A DNA stretch of 64,000 nt from Vibrio navarrensis (GCF_015767675.1 NZ_CP065217.1:868001-932000); one strand, 5' to 3'. Shown: positions 47,562 through 57,247, numbered from the stretch's first letter. The notes: generated from the sequence alone by a model not told the origin. Made by a program: numbers and translations.

Positions 47562-48448
47562 TGGCCATTCGTCAGTGCGTAGTCACGGCACAGTTGCAGC
47601 CAAGCTTCACTGGTTTTTGATAGGTAGCGGTTACGATGCCAAATAGCACCCAAGCGCCAGTCAATCCCGGGGTTGATTGGCAAAACCAATACCCCCTCGG
47701 TATGGTTTCGTTTACACAGCGGTGCTGGTAAAAAGCACACACCAGTGCCACTTTTCACCAATGCGACAAGAAAATCCCACTGGCTACTGCGTGCAGCAAC
47801 CTGAGGTTCGAATCCTGCCTCATGACAGCGCGAAAAAATGTGCTCACTGAGAGTGAACTCTGATGTGTAAAGGTACAAGGGTTCATTATAGAGTTCGACC
47901 CATCGAACGCTCTGCCGTGTCTTCCAGTTGATATTCTCTGGTACAACGGCGTGAATGGGGTAGTTGTCCAATTCTATGCTTTGCAGCTCATTGTTAATCT
48001 GTGGCGATAACATAGTCATGGCCACATCGATTTCTCCATTGAGCAAAGCTTGCTCAATTTTACGCCCTCCATACTCAACGACAGTCAGCTCAATGTTTGG
48101 GTAGCGTTGTCGGTATTGGCGAAACAGCCCGGCATAGAGGTGGCCAACCATAGGGGGGATCCCTAAGCGCAAATGGCCACGTCGTAACTGATCCAGATCC
48201 ATCAACTCGGCTTCCAGTTCATTCATCTGAGTGAGCACGATTTGGGCTCGCTGATAGACGATCTCACCAGCCTCAGTCAGCCAAAATCGCCGTCCTTCGC
48301 GATGCAATAGTGGTTGGCCAAGTTCGCTCTCTAAATTGCGAATCATCTTACTGATGGTTGGTTGGGTAACGAACATTCGCTCGGAAGCCTTAGTAAAGCT
48401 TTGCTGTCGCACCAGTTCCACAAAATAGCGCAAACCTCTAACGTCCAT
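47558..48448 (-). CDS. LysR-family regulator next to lrgAB (CidR-like)
   Basis: 296 residues from the ATG at 48448, behind GAGGAG; an ATG 12 nt upstream is less well placed. The N-terminal wHTH reads LRYFVELVRQQSFTKASERMFVTQPTISKMIRNLE; the rest is a LysR co-inducer-binding domain. Divergent from lrgA, with a perfect palindrome between them. By analogy to CidR it probably activates lrgAB in response to acetate or pyruvate-type signals; this is inference. Confidence 0.9.
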   Translation of the reverse strand: MDVRGLRYFVELVRQQSFTKASERMFVTQPTISKMIRNLESELGQPLLHREGRRFWLTEAGEIVYQRAQIVLTQMNELEAELMDLDQLRRGHLRLGIPPMVGHLYAGLFRQYRQRYPNIELTVVEYGGRKIEQALLNGEIDVAMTMLSPQINNELQSIELDNYPIHAVVPENINWKTRQSVRWVELYNEPLYLYTSEFTLSEHIFSRCHEAGFEPQVAARSSQWDFLVALVKSGTGVCFLPAPLCKRNHTEGVLVLPINPGIDWRLGAIWHRNRYLSKTSEAWLQLCRDYALTNGH

Positions 48449-48470
48449 ATCTCCTCGCACAAAACAAAGT

Positions 48471-48485
48471 ATGCCAATTTGGCAT
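48471..48485. promoter_or_regulatory. Perfect palindrome between LysR gene and lrgA, likely LysR operator
   Basis: ATGCCAA-T-TTGGCAT, 7-bp arms around one base, with T-N11-A form. It lies 23 nt before the LysR start codon and 85 nt before lrgA. LysR regulators usually bind such a T-N11-A dyad in the divergent gap. Confidence 0.6.
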
Positions 48486-48569
48486 GGAAATAATAATTTA
48501 AAGTCATTTTATGCAGGTTTTGAGCTTGAATACAATGTGATTAATCTCTCTATTTTCAAAGTGAATCAC

Positions 48570-48986
48570 ATGGTGAAACTCAAAAATGGCTTAAAAATTT
48601 GGCTGCAGGTAGCGATGCTGTCGCTGATCTGGTTTGCGGCGGATGCGCTTGTGCGTCTGTTTAACTTGCCACTGCCTGCCAATCTCACTGGCATGCTGCT
48701 TTTGCTTCTTTTACTGTTTAGTCGGATGGTCAAGATTGAGTGGCTGCGTCTTGGTGCCAGCTGGCTCTTGGCGGAAATGTTGCTGTTTTTTGTCCCTGCG
48801 GTTGTGGTGGTGGTCAACTATCAAGAGATGATGAAGCAAGAGGGAGTGAAAATTTCCTTGGTACTGGTCATCAGCACGTCTCTGGTGATTGCAGTCACCG
48901 CTTGGGTGGTGGATAAAACCCATCGCCTAGAGCGCCTTTTAGCCCTACGCAGGCGCCGTGCATCCTATGTTACAAGAGGGCACTAA
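48570..48986 (+). CDS. LrgA/CidA holin-like membrane protein
   Basis: 138 residues from the ATG at 48570; upstream in-frame codons (from 48471) overlap the operator palindrome and are rejected. Four hydrophobic segments follow one another (LSLIWFAADALVRLF, LTGMLLLLLLLF, LAEMLLFFVPAVVVVV, ISLVLVISTSLVIAVTAWVV). LrgA/CidA proteins act with LrgB/CidB in pyruvate transport and cell lysis control. Its stop and the next start are one base apart. Confidence 0.88.
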   Translation: MVKLKNGLKIWLQVAMLSLIWFAADALVRLFNLPLPANLTGMLLLLLLLFSRMVKIEWLRLGASWLLAEMLLFFVPAVVVVVNYQEMMKQEGVKISLVLVISTSLVIAVTAWVVDKTHRLERLLALRRRRASYVTRGH

Positions 48987-48987
48987 T

Positions 48988-49689
48988 ATGGAATTGACTA
49001 TTTCTACTCCCGCGTTGAGTGCAATCTGTTTTGTTTTGACACTCTTGCTCTATTACGCAAGCAAATACCTTTATCGCAGAAGGCCTAGCTTGCTGTTAAT
49101 GCCCCTCTTGTTGGCCCCGCTTCTTTTGGTGGTGATGGTGACGGGGTTGCATATTCCTTATCAAACCTATATGGCTGATTCACAGTGGCTACTTTGGTTA
49201 CTTGGGCCTGCGACGGTTGCTTTTGCCATCCCTGTGTACGACAACCGAGTCTTGATTAAGCAGCATTGGTTGTCGCTGACAGTGGGTGTGTTGGTGTCGG
49301 TGGTTGTCGCGGTTGGCAGTACGGTTGCGTTGGCGCGTTTATTGTCTCTCCCTGAGTTGCTGCAACGCAGTTTAGCAATGCGATCCATTACCACGCCGTT
49401 TGCCGTTGAAGCGACCAAAGTCATCGGTGGGCAAAGTGAGCTTGCTGCACTGTTTGTCGTCTTGACTGGCGTGATCGGGATGGCTATGGGAGAGATCATT
49501 CTAACAAGTTTGGCCATTCGTTCTCGGCTGAGCAAAGGGGCAAGTTTAGGAGCCTCAGCCCATGGTGCAGGTACCGCGAAAGCGTATCAGCTAGGAAGTT
49601 CGGAGGGGGTGGTATCCAGTGTGGTCATGATGTTGTCTGGCATGGTGACTGTACTGCTCGCCCCTTGGATCGGTCACTTACTTTGGTAA
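48988..49689 (+). CDS. LrgB/CidB-family membrane protein
   Basis: 233 residues from the ATG at 48988; an upstream in-frame ATG lies inside lrgA and is rejected. The family motifs RSITTPFAVEATKVIGG and ASAHGAGTAKAYQLGS are present, with about seven hydrophobic segments. Partner of LrgA in the inner membrane. Forms the lrgAB operon with it, under the divergent LysR regulator. Confidence 0.9.
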   Translation: MELTISTPALSAICFVLTLLLYYASKYLYRRRPSLLLMPLLLAPLLLVVMVTGLHIPYQTYMADSQWLLWLLGPATVAFAIPVYDNRVLIKQHWLSLTVGVLVSVVVAVGSTVALARLLSLPELLQRSLAMRSITTPFAVEATKVIGGQSELAALFVVLTGVIGMAMGEIILTSLAIRSRLSKGASLGASAHGAGTAKAYQLGSSEGVVSSVVMMLSGMVTVLLAPWIGHLLW

Positions 49690-49699
49690 AACGCAAAGC

Positions 49700-49726
49700 A
49701 AAAAAATCCCCTGTCGAAACAGGGGA
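49700..49726. terminator. Terminator between lrgB and fldA
   Basis: TCCCCTGT-cgaa-ACAGGGGA; on the minus strand it is followed by TTTTTT, ending fldA. The two genes converge here. Confidence 0.82.
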
Positions 49727-49732
49727 CTGATA

Positions 49733-50266
49733 TCAATCTTCTAGCTCTGCGAGGCACATCTCTTCATAGATCTGTTCAACCCAGTTTTTCACGCGAGACT
49801 CGGTCAGTTCTGGCTGACGATCTTCGTCGATGCAAAGGCCAATGAACTTGCTATTGTCGCCTTCAACCAGTGCTTTCGATGCTTCGAACTCATAGCTTTC
49901 AGTAGAAGTATGGCCCAAAATCGTGCCACCTTTTGACTCAACGATATCGCGTACGGTACCCATGGCGTCACAGAAGTACTCTGCGTAGTCTTCTTGATCG
50001 CCACAACCGAAAATCGCCACCAGCTTGGTTGAGAAGTCGATTTGCTCTAATTCCGGGAAAAAATCATCCCAGTCACATTGAGCTTCGCCGTAGTACCACG
50101 TAGGAATGCCAAGAAGCAGCAGATCGAAATTATCGATGTCTTCTTTGCTGCTCTTTGCAATGTCTTGTACGTGAACGAGTTTTTTACCTAGTTGCTTTTG
50201 AATCATCTTAGCAACGGCTTCAGTATTACCTGTGTCGCTACCGAAGAAGATACCTACACTTGCCAT
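49733..50266 (-). CDS. fldA: Flavodoxin 1
   Basis: 177 residues. The FMN phosphate loop GSDTGNTEAVAK (9-20) and the loop YYGEAQCDWDDF (about 58-69) are diagnostic of long-chain flavodoxins. FldA carries electrons to IspG, MetH and others. On the minus strand after DUF2788 and ybfF, in the position of E. coli fldA upstream of fur, but four genes lie between here. Confidence 0.96.
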   Translation of the reverse strand: MASVGIFFGSDTGNTEAVAKMIQKQLGKKLVHVQDIAKSSKEDIDNFDLLLLGIPTWYYGEAQCDWDDFFPELEQIDFSTKLVAIFGCGDQEDYAEYFCDAMGTVRDIVESKGGTILGHTSTESYEFEASKALVEGDNSKFIGLCIDEDRQPELTESRVKNWVEQIYEEMCLAELED

Positions 50267-50314
50267 AGAGTTTATACCTTTGATTATGTCTGTTGTGGCA
50301 CGAACCTGACGGAT

Positions 50315-50536
50315 TTAACCCAAACCAGTGCCTTCCCAGCTAAGCTGAATGAGCCCTTTTGCGATAAAACCAGCACAGCCAAGGAAAAGTACCAACCATA
50401 CAATACGACGACCAAAAACGGGAACATTACCTTGCTGCAACACATCTTTAATGGCCATACCAATAAGAAAGAAGATAGACGCAAAAAGAAGGTCGAGTCC
50501 AATCGATTCCAGCATGTTCATGTAGTCGTAAAGCAT
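50315..50536 (-). CDS. DUF2788 small membrane protein
   Basis: 73 residues from the ATG at 50536 (GGGAC just upstream). Two hydrophobic segments (LDLLFASIFFLIGMAI and IVWLVLFLGCAGFIAKGL) form a two-helix hairpin. Matches the DUF2788 family; role unknown. It lies between ybfF and fldA and may share their transcript. Confidence 0.8.
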   Translation of the reverse strand: MLYDYMNMLESIGLDLLFASIFFLIGMAIKDVLQQGNVPVFGRRIVWLVLFLGCAGFIAKGLIQLSWEGTGLG

Positions 50537-50648
50537 GATGTCCCTTAGTGCCAATTTAGCTTGCGCGCACTATATCACTGTTGGACAACAAAGTTAATGC
50601 ACGCAGCACCTGCGAAGGCCAATAAAATGACGTCACTTTTCTGATTTG

Positions 50649-51416
50649 TTAACTGACAATAAATTTTCGGATCGCACGTAACACTTCTGCTGGTTTTTCA
50701 GCATGCAGCCAGTGCCCCGTATTGGCAATCACATGCGCTTTTGCCTGTGTGAACTGCTGCACAACGGCGGCCTGATGTTCATTCTGCAGATAGGGAGAAT
50801 CCCCCCCTTTGACAAATAGCGTTGGGATATCTGTCTGTGGGATAGGCTCCCAGCCTAGAATGGCGTCGTAGTTGTTGATCAATGAGTCAACATTGAAGCG
50901 CCAAGCGAGATGGCCGTCTTGATTATAAAGTGATTTGGCAAGAAATTGCCTTACGCCATCCAAAGCAATGTGCTTGGCAAGTAAATCAAGTGCTTGGCTG
51001 CGGCTGGTCGGCTTATGCTGAATCACGGAATGTAATCCTTGGAACACATCGTCATGGCGTCTGACTTGATAGGCTACTGGTGCCATGTCCAAAACGATGA
51101 GCTGTGAGACTATTTGTGGTGCAATGGCGGCCAATTTCATCGCTACCTTGGCTCCCATCGAGTGGCCAATCACGACAGCATGGTCAATCGAAAGCGCCTC
51201 CATAGTGGTTAGCACGTCTTGAGCCATGAGTTGGTAATCATGTTGCAGGCTGTGGAAGGAGAGGCCGTGGTTACGTAGATCCAAACTAAGGACTCGGTGA
51301 TCCGAAACCAGCTCTCGGGCAAGCAGGCCAAGGTTACTTAAACTGCCAAATAAGCCGTGAAGTAAAACAATGGTTTGTCCTTCACCTTCAAGTTTGTAGT
51401 TGAGCAATGATGACAT
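50649..51416 (-). CDS. ybfF: Alpha/beta hydrolase YbfF
   Basis: 255 residues. Nucleophile Ser in GHSMGAK (about 88-94), oxyanion motif LHGLFGS near the N-terminus, and a C-terminal His in NTGHWLHAE complete the esterase triad with an Asp near PTLFVKGGDSPY. E. coli YbfF hydrolyses short acyl esters and palmitoyl-CoA in vitro. Divergent from seqA as in E. coli. Confidence 0.93.
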   Translation of the reverse strand: MSSLLNYKLEGEGQTIVLLHGLFGSLSNLGLLARELVSDHRVLSLDLRNHGLSFHSLQHDYQLMAQDVLTTMEALSIDHAVVIGHSMGAKVAMKLAAIAPQIVSQLIVLDMAPVAYQVRRHDDVFQGLHSVIQHKPTSRSQALDLLAKHIALDGVRQFLAKSLYNQDGHLAWRFNVDSLINNYDAILGWEPIPQTDIPTLFVKGGDSPYLQNEHQAAVVQQFTQAKAHVIANTGHWLHAEKPAEVLRAIRKFIVS

Positions 51417-51508
51417 TTTATCTTATTCGTGATGGGTTTAACGTGGAGTATCCGAAAGGATCTCGTTATAATCTCCCAGAGTTTAAACATTGAGATTGTG
51501 AAAAGCGA

Positions 51509-52042
51509 ATGAAAACAATTGAGGTTGATGAGGATCTGTACCGTTTTATTGCAAGTCAAACCCAACACATTGGTGAAAGTGCGTCAGACATTCTACGCCG
51601 TTTGTTAAATGTGGACGGTAAACCGGTCATCATTACACAAGTTGCTGAACCCAAAGGCATTGTAGTTAGCAAAGATGCAGGCAAAGCCTCCCAGATTGAC
51701 GGTGTGAAAGAGATGCGCTCGCTGTTGATATCCGACGAGTTTGCTTCATTAAAGAAAGCGATTGATCGCTTTATGTTGGTTCTAACGACTTTGCATCGTA
51801 TCAACCCTGAAAGTTTTGCTCAGGCAACCAAAGTGAAAGGTCGTAAGCGTTTCTACTTTGCGGATAACGAAGCGACGCTGCTGGAAAACGGCAATACCAC
51901 CAAACCCAAAGCGATTCCACATACGGGCTTTTGGGTCATCACCAACAGCAATACCAGTCGTAAACGACAGATGGTGGAACAGGTGATGACGCATATGGAA
52001 TTTCAGCCCGATTTAATTGAAAAAGTAACAGGGTCGATATAA
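51509..52042 (+). CDS. seqA: Negative modulator of replication initiation SeqA
   Basis: 177 residues. The N-terminal oligomerisation segment (1-35) MKTIEVDEDLYRFIASQTQHIGESASDILRR, a linker, and the C-terminal DNA-binding domain (about 65-177) with KVKGRKRFYFADNEATLLENG and TGFWVITNSNTSRKRQM. SeqA binds hemimethylated GATC and delays re-initiation. Upstream of pgm as in E. coli; a terminator separates them. Confidence 0.97.
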   Translation: MKTIEVDEDLYRFIASQTQHIGESASDILRRLLNVDGKPVIITQVAEPKGIVVSKDAGKASQIDGVKEMRSLLISDEFASLKKAIDRFMLVLTTLHRINPESFAQATKVKGRKRFYFADNEATLLENGNTTKPKAIPHTGFWVITNSNTSRKRQMVEQVMTHMEFQPDLIEKVTGSI

Positions 52043-52055
52043 GAAACCTGATAGA

Positions 52056-52101
52056 AGCCTCATAATGCGCACAGTGATGCCGATATTATGAGGCTTTTTT
52101 G
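52056..52101 (+). terminator. Terminator between seqA and pgm
   Basis: AAGCCTCATAAT pairs with ATTATGAGGCTT and is followed by TTTTTG; long loop of about 17 nt. Confidence 0.8.
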
Positions 52102-52132
52102 TTTGATTAATTTTTAAGAAAGGATGTCAATA

Positions 52133-53779
52133 ATGGCTATGCACCCTCGGGCAGGGCAAAAAGCTCTGCAAGAAGATCTTCACAATATTCCTGCTTTAGT
52201 CGCTAACTATTTTTTGATGCAACCGGATGCATCTAACCCTGCGCATAAAGTTGAGTTCGGTACCTCGGGCCATCGTGGCTGCGCAGATAAATGCACTTTT
52301 AATGAACACCATATTTTAGCCATTGCGCAAGCGGTCGCTGAAGTGCGTGTTGAGCAGGGAACCAAAGGCCCACTGTTCATCGGGAAAGACACTCACGCGC
52401 TCTCTGAGCCCGCCTTTGCTACGGTAGTGGAAGTGCTGGTGGCCAATGGGGTGCAAGTGATTGTTCAGGCAGAAAACGGCTATACACCAACACCAGGCAT
52501 CTCACACGCCATTTTGACCTACAACCAGAAACATGCAGACAAAGCCGATGGCATTGTGATTACGCCATCGCACAATCCGCCGCAAGATGGCGGCATCAAG
52601 TACAACCCGGTGCACGGCGGCCCAGCCGAAGGCGAGCTCACTCAGGCGATTGAAAATCGTGCCAATCAGTTGATCGCTGAAGGCCTACAAGGAGTCAAGC
52701 GTATGCCTTTGCTCGACGCGAAAGCATCAACACTGTTTGTAGAGCAAGATCTGGTTAAGCCATACGTGGCTGATCTGGTCAATGTGATTGATATGGAAGC
52801 GATCCAAAACGCCAATCTCAAGATCGGTGTGGATCCGCTCGGCGGCAGCGGCATTGACTATTGGCGCCAAATCGCCAAAGCGTACAATCTCAATCTCACT
52901 CTGGTGAGCGAAGCGATAGATCCTTCCTTCCAGTTTATGTCACTCGACAAAGATGGCGTGGTGCGTATGGACTGCTCTTCTCCTTACGCGATGGCTGGGC
53001 TACTGGCGTTAAAAGACGATTACGATCTCGCGTTTGGTAATGATCCCGATTACGACCGTCATGGCATTGTCACGCCAAAAGGCTTGATGAATCCTAACCA
53101 CTTCTTAGCGGTGTGTATCGACTATCTATACCGCCACCGTCAAGGCTGGGCAGCGGATGTCGCTGTCGGTAAAACACTCGTTTCCAGTGCGATGATTGAC
53201 CGCGTGGTGGCTGATCTTGGCCGTGAGCTGTGTGAAGTGCCCGTGGGCTTTAAGTGGTTTGTGGATGGTCTCTATAACGGCAAGTTCGGATTTGGTGGTG
53301 AAGAGAGCGCTGGTGCTTCTTTCCTACGTAAAGATGGTACGCCTTGGTCAACCGACAAAGATGGCATTATTTTGTGTTTGTTGGCAGCCGAAATCACGGC
53401 CGTGACGGGTAAAAACCCGCAGCAGTACTATGAAGCGCTTGCGGCTAAGCATGGTGAATCACAGTATAGCCGTATTCAAGCAGTGGCAAATGGCCCGCAG
53501 AAAGACGTTCTCAAGAAACTGTCTGCTGAAATGGTTAGTGCAACAACGCTGGCTGGTGATGAGATTACCGCGCGTTTAACTCATGCGCCAGGTAATGGTG
53601 CGGCCATTGGTGGCCTGAAAGTGACCACTGCAAATGGCTGGTTTGCCGCTCGCCCATCAGGCACAGAAGACATCTACAAGATTTACTGTGAAAGCTTTAA
53701 AGGCGCAGAGCACCTGAAGCAAATCGAAGCCGAAGCGCAGCAGATCGTCAATCAAGTCTTTGCCGACGCGGGTTTATAA
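52133..53779 (+). CDS. pgm: Phosphoglucomutase (alpha-D-glucose phosphate-specific)
   Basis: 548 residues (E. coli 546) from the ATG at 52133, with AAGAAAGGA nine bases upstream; an ATG directly abutting that site is rejected. [11 protein letters not shown] (about 146) holds the phosphoserine, [10 protein letters not shown] the metal site, and [15 protein letters not shown] the phosphate loop. It interconverts glucose-1-P and glucose-6-P for polysaccharide and glycogen synthesis. Confidence 0.97.
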   Translation: MAMHPRAGQKALQEDLHNIPALVANYFLMQPDASNPAHKVEFGTSGHRGCADKCTFNEHHILAIAQAVAEVRVEQGTKGPLFIGKDTHALSEPAFATVVEVLVANGVQVIVQAENGYTPTPGISHAILTYNQKHADKADGIVITPSHNPPQDGGIKYNPVHGGPAEGELTQAIENRANQLIAEGLQGVKRMPLLDAKASTLFVEQDLVKPYVADLVNVIDMEAIQNANLKIGVDPLGGSGIDYWRQIAKAYNLNLTLVSEAIDPSFQFMSLDKDGVVRMDCSSPYAMAGLLALKDDYDLAFGNDPDYDRHGIVTPKGLMNPNHFLAVCIDYLYRHRQGWAADVAVGKTLVSSAMIDRVVADLGRELCEVPVGFKWFVDGLYNGKFGFGGEESAGASFLRKDGTPWSTDKDGIILCLLAAEITAVTGKNPQQYYEALAAKHGESQYSRIQAVANGPQKDVLKKLSAEMVSATTLAGDEITARLTHAPGNGAAIGGLKVTTANGWFAARPSGTEDIYKIYCESFKGAEHLKQIEAEAQQIVNQVFADAGL

Positions 53780-53814
53780 GCTGCAACCTACTTGCCTCAA
53801 TATCAACCCCAGAG

Positions 53815-53843
53815 CTCAGCTCTGGGGTTTTTGTTACCAGTAC
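53815..53843 (+). terminator. Terminator of pgm
   Basis: AACCCCAGAGCT-c-AGCTCTGGGGTT, then TTTTG. Strong GC stem with U-tract. Confidence 0.9.
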
Positions 53844-53886
53844 ATAAGCATCGAGAATCTCTACTCGGTGGGATAAATCCTCATGT

Positions 53887-54645
53887 TTATCCATGCGGCC
53901 AGTTGTCTGGCACGATAAACCAGAACTGACCATTTCGGCTTTGGGCGTGGATAAAGCGTTTTTGCGGCTTTTCGACTGCGGGCGCGTCAGCCGCTGCCAT
54001 GCCGCCGGCCGCCCAATTCGCTTTCGATAACTCATACAGTGGTTGGTTGATTTGCGGCCATTGGTGGGCGAAACACCAATAACCGGCGATAGTGTTTGGG
54101 TTGATTGGATAGCCAAGACAATGGGTCGGTATGTCTTGTGGCAAAAAAGGGTTGATGTACAAACGGCCTTGCATGAGTAAGCGTGGTTGGCTGTCTTGAT
54201 ACTGTCCGTATTGTTGCAAAAAAGCCGTCGAAGAGCTCATCTTAAGCTGATGATTGAGCATGTGATCGAGTTTTTTGTCCAAGCGATCTTGGGCGTTGGG
54301 GCCATACCATTTGCCGTCTAGCAGCAGATAAAACTTAATCGCCACTTCCCAGTGCTCAAATTGACCACTTTCTCGGTTAAGCAAAAGAAAATCTAACGCA
54401 CCAAGCGTCTTCCCATTGCTTTGAAGTTGCACTTCTTCGAGCTCAATCTGGTACTGGGTCGACTGTCGCAACAGTTTTGAGCACAGGTACTGATAGAGAA
54501 AACCAAGCCGAGCATTTCCTTGATAAGGTTCGATATCGTTTGGCACCGTTGCGTTTAAGTGGGAGACGCTGACAAAAGGTAAACGGGTCTCAAATAACGA
54601 GGGTGAGGAGGTAATCCATTGATAAAATCGCGTAACAGAGCTCAT
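53887..54645 (-). CDS. DUF1853 family protein
   Basis: 252 residues from the ATG at 54645; the ATG 33 nt upstream has no ribosome binding site either, so the start is uncertain. Conserved DUF1853-type stretches: ARLGFLYQYLCSKLL, EHWEVAIKFYLLLDGKWYGPNAQDRLDKK and CLGYPINPNTIAGYW. No catalytic site I can identify. A nuclease-like fold is possible for this family but not evident. Divergent from the NIF3 gene. Confidence 0.75.
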   Translation of the reverse strand: MSSVTRFYQWITSSPSLFETRLPFVSVSHLNATVPNDIEPYQGNARLGFLYQYLCSKLLRQSTQYQIELEEVQLQSNGKTLGALDFLLLNRESGQFEHWEVAIKFYLLLDGKWYGPNAQDRLDKKLDHMLNHQLKMSSSTAFLQQYGQYQDSQPRLLMQGRLYINPFLPQDIPTHCLGYPINPNTIAGYWCFAHQWPQINQPLYELSKANWAAGGMAAADAPAVEKPQKRFIHAQSRNGQFWFIVPDNWPHG

Positions 54646-54737
54646 CGTTGATCCACAATGTCGATATTGAGCGACCATTGTATTGCTTATTGGCTTGAGT
54701 ATACACTTTGCGGTGAAGACAAAATCTGGATGTGAAG

Positions 54738-55493
54738 ATGAACAACTTAGAACTGGAAAAAATTCTTAACGATAAGCTTTCCGCATCGCTAATAAAAGAT
54801 TACTGCCCAAATGGTTTACAGGTGGAAGGGAAAGCGGAAATCCGCAAAGTGATTACTGGCGTAACGGCTTCTCAAGCTTTGATAGAGCAAGCGGTCGAGA
54901 AAGGCGCCGATGCCGTGTTAGTCCATCACGGCTATTTTTGGAAAGGCGAGCCAGAGCCCATTCGAGGCATGAAAGGAAATCGCATTCGCACCCTGATGCG
55001 GCACGACATCAATCTATTGGCGTATCACTTACCACTCGATATCCATCCACAACTAGGCAACAATGCACAACTGGCCAATCTACTCGATATCGAAGTCGAA
55101 GGTGGATTGGAAGGGCACGCCCAATCCGTGGCTATGTTTGGCCGTTTGCGACAAGCGATGAGGGCCGAGGCGTTTGCAGACAAGATCACTCGAACTCTAT
55201 CGCGTCAGCCACTGCATATCGCGTCAGAACGTGGACAACGCATTGAAACGATTGGTTGGTGTACTGGCGGTGGGCAAGATTTTATTGAACTGGCCGCTCA
55301 ACGGGGTTTGGATGCTTATCTCTCTGGAGAAATTTCAGAGCGCACGACCTACAGCGCGCGTGAAATGGGGATTCACTACTTTTCGGCTGGGCATCATGCT
55401 ACCGAACGTTATGGCATCAAAGCTCTAGGCGAATGGTTAACGCAAGAGCACGGTTTAGACGTTGAATTCATCGATATCGACAATCCAGTATAA
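54738..55493 (+). CDS. ybgI: NIF3-family protein (YbgI)
   Basis: 251 residues from the ATG at 54738. The family signatures are VLVHHGYFWKGEPEP, near residues 60-74, with metal-binding His, and GEISERTTYSAREMGIHYFSAGHHATERYG near the C-terminus, which gives the second metal site. Known as GTP cyclohydrolase 1 type 2 homologue; cellular role uncertain. Ends at a terminator facing gltA. Confidence 0.93.
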   Translation: MNNLELEKILNDKLSASLIKDYCPNGLQVEGKAEIRKVITGVTASQALIEQAVEKGADAVLVHHGYFWKGEPEPIRGMKGNRIRTLMRHDINLLAYHLPLDIHPQLGNNAQLANLLDIEVEGGLEGHAQSVAMFGRLRQAMRAEAFADKITRTLSRQPLHIASERGQRIETIGWCTGGGQDFIELAAQRGLDAYLSGEISERTTYSAREMGIHYFSAGHHATERYGIKALGEWLTQEHGLDVEFIDIDNPV

Positions 55494-55517
55494 AGCGCTG
55501 GAACGGTCAAAAAGAGA

Positions 55518-55552
55518 AAGGGCTGAGACTTGCATCTCAACCCTTGATTTTT
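55518..55552. terminator. Terminator between ybgI and gltA
   Basis: AAGGG-c-TGAGA-cttgca-TCTCA-a-CCCTT then GATTTTT on plus; sits between convergent genes. Confidence 0.65.
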
Positions 55553-55562
55553 ATTCAACCTG

Positions 55563-56852
55563 TTATTGGCGCTCGTGCATAGGTTTGAAATCGCGCTGCT
55601 CTTCACCAGTATAGAGCTGGCGAGGACGGCCAATGCGATTGAGTGGATCGCTGTGCATTTCGTTCCAATGCGCAATCCAGCCGATAGTGCGCGAGATGGC
55701 GAAGATAACGGTAAACATTGAGACAGGAATACCGATCGCTTTGAGGATAATACCTGAGTAGAAGTCTACGTTCGGGTACAGCTTCTTAGAGACAAAGTAT
55801 TCGTCTGACAGGGCAATGCGCTCAAGCTCCATCGCGACATCCAAGAGCGGATCTTTGATGTTGAGCTCTTTTAGCACTTCGTGACAGGTTTCACGCATCA
55901 CGGTTGCACGTGGGTCGTAATTCTTATACACGCGGTGACCAAAGCCCATCAGACGGAATGGATCGTCCTTGTCCTTCGCGCGTTCCACGTACATTGGGAT
56001 GTTATCGACCGAGCCGATCTCTTCCAACATCTTCAGACACGCCTCATTGGCACCACCGTGAGCAGGACCCCATAGAGAAGCAATACCTGCGGCAATACAC
56101 GCAAACGGGTTTGCCCCCGAAGAGCCAGCGAGACGCACGGTGGAAGTTGAAGCGTTTTGTTCGTGATCTGCATGCAGAGTAAAGATTTTATCCATTGCAC
56201 GCGCGACGACTGGGTTCACTTCGTATTCTTCACATGGGTTTGCAAACATCATGTGCAGGAAGTTTTCAGCGTAAGTCAGGTCATTGCGTGGATAGATAAA
56301 AGGCTGACCAATCGAATATTTGTAACACATGGCCGCCAGCGTTGGCATTTTAGACAGCAGACGATAAGCGGTGATTTCTCGGTGCAAATCGTTATTGATG
56401 TCTAAAGAGTCATGATAGAAGGCTGCCAGAGCGCCGACCACGCCACACATCACCGCCATTGGGTGAGCGTCACGACGGAAGCCATGGAAGAAGCTGGCAA
56501 TCTGTTCGTGCACCATAGTGTGACGTGTCACGGTTGTTCTGAATTTCTCGTATTCCTCACGTGTAGGGGCTTCACCGTAAAGTAGAATATAACAAACCTC
56601 TAAGTAATCAGCGTTGTTGGCTAACTGATCAATAGGGAACCCGCGGTGCAAAAGAATACCTTTGCCGCCGTCGATGTATGTTATTTGCGATTCACAAGAT
56701 GCAGTGGCAAGAAAACCGGGGTCAAATGTGAAATAGCCGTTTGCTCCCAGTGTACGAACATCAATTACAGGGGTACCTAGTGCACCTTCCATAATTGGCA
56801 GTTCGATTGGCGCTTTGCCTTCGATGTGAAGGGTAGCTTTCTTATCTGCCAT
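55563..56852 (-). CDS. gltA: Citrate synthase (type II)
   Basis: 429 residues. Catalytic residues sit in [10 protein letters not shown] (His about 264), [14 protein letters not shown] (His) and the late PNVDFYSG (Asp about 362). An N-terminal extension domain typical of NADH-sensitive hexameric enzymes is present. It condenses acetyl-CoA and oxaloacetate. Divergent from sdhC with a 395-bp gap; terminator shared with ybgI. Confidence 0.97.
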   Translation of the reverse strand: MADKKATLHIEGKAPIELPIMEGALGTPVIDVRTLGANGYFTFDPGFLATASCESQITYIDGGKGILLHRGFPIDQLANNADYLEVCYILLYGEAPTREEYEKFRTTVTRHTMVHEQIASFFHGFRRDAHPMAVMCGVVGALAAFYHDSLDINNDLHREITAYRLLSKMPTLAAMCYKYSIGQPFIYPRNDLTYAENFLHMMFANPCEEYEVNPVVARAMDKIFTLHADHEQNASTSTVRLAGSSGANPFACIAAGIASLWGPAHGGANEACLKMLEEIGSVDNIPMYVERAKDKDDPFRLMGFGHRVYKNYDPRATVMRETCHEVLKELNIKDPLLDVAMELERIALSDEYFVSKKLYPNVDFYSGIILKAIGIPVSMFTVIFAISRTIGWIAHWNEMHSDPLNRIGRPRQLYTGEEQRDFKPMHERQ

Positions 56853-57247
56853 AACAATCTCCTTTGTTTATTATTTAATCCGTCCAGGATGTTTGTGTGC
56901 CATTTTTGTACTGGTGTTAAAGATTAAAGTCAATTGTTCTGCCTTTTTGTGTGCACTCAATATGATTTTTTACATAAAAATCGTTAAAAATCTGTTCTGT
57001 GTAGCATAATTTGTTACATCAATTGTATTAGAATGTTGCCAGCCGTATAGTGGCGCAGAAATTTTTGGTTAAATCCTTATAAATTCGGGGCTAGAAACAA
57101 AGGTGAGGTGTTTTTTTTAGTCTCGTTGTTAACAAGAGTTTTACATTTAAATCGATTATATGTCGTGGAAGGTGTTAAATAAATGTTAACTTTTGTGGGG
57201 TTGAGGGCCAAAATTCGTTAATAACAATAAATGCTCAATGGAGCTGA
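56853..57247. other. gltA-sdhC divergent regulatory region (395 bp)
   Basis: No gene seen; strongly AT-rich. It contains a near-perfect ArcA box at 57174-57188. GTTAA-type pentamers also recur near 57127 and 57214. Promoters for both operons must lie here but I cannot assign the hexamers. Confidence 0.6.
57174..57188 (+). promoter_or_regulatory. ArcA box upstream of sdhC
   Basis: GTTAAATAAATGTTA agrees with the ArcA-P consensus GTTAATTAAATGTTA at 14 of 15 positions, two GTTA units 11 bp apart. It ends 59 nt before the sdhC start. ArcA repression of sdh without oxygen is established in E. coli. Confidence 0.65.
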
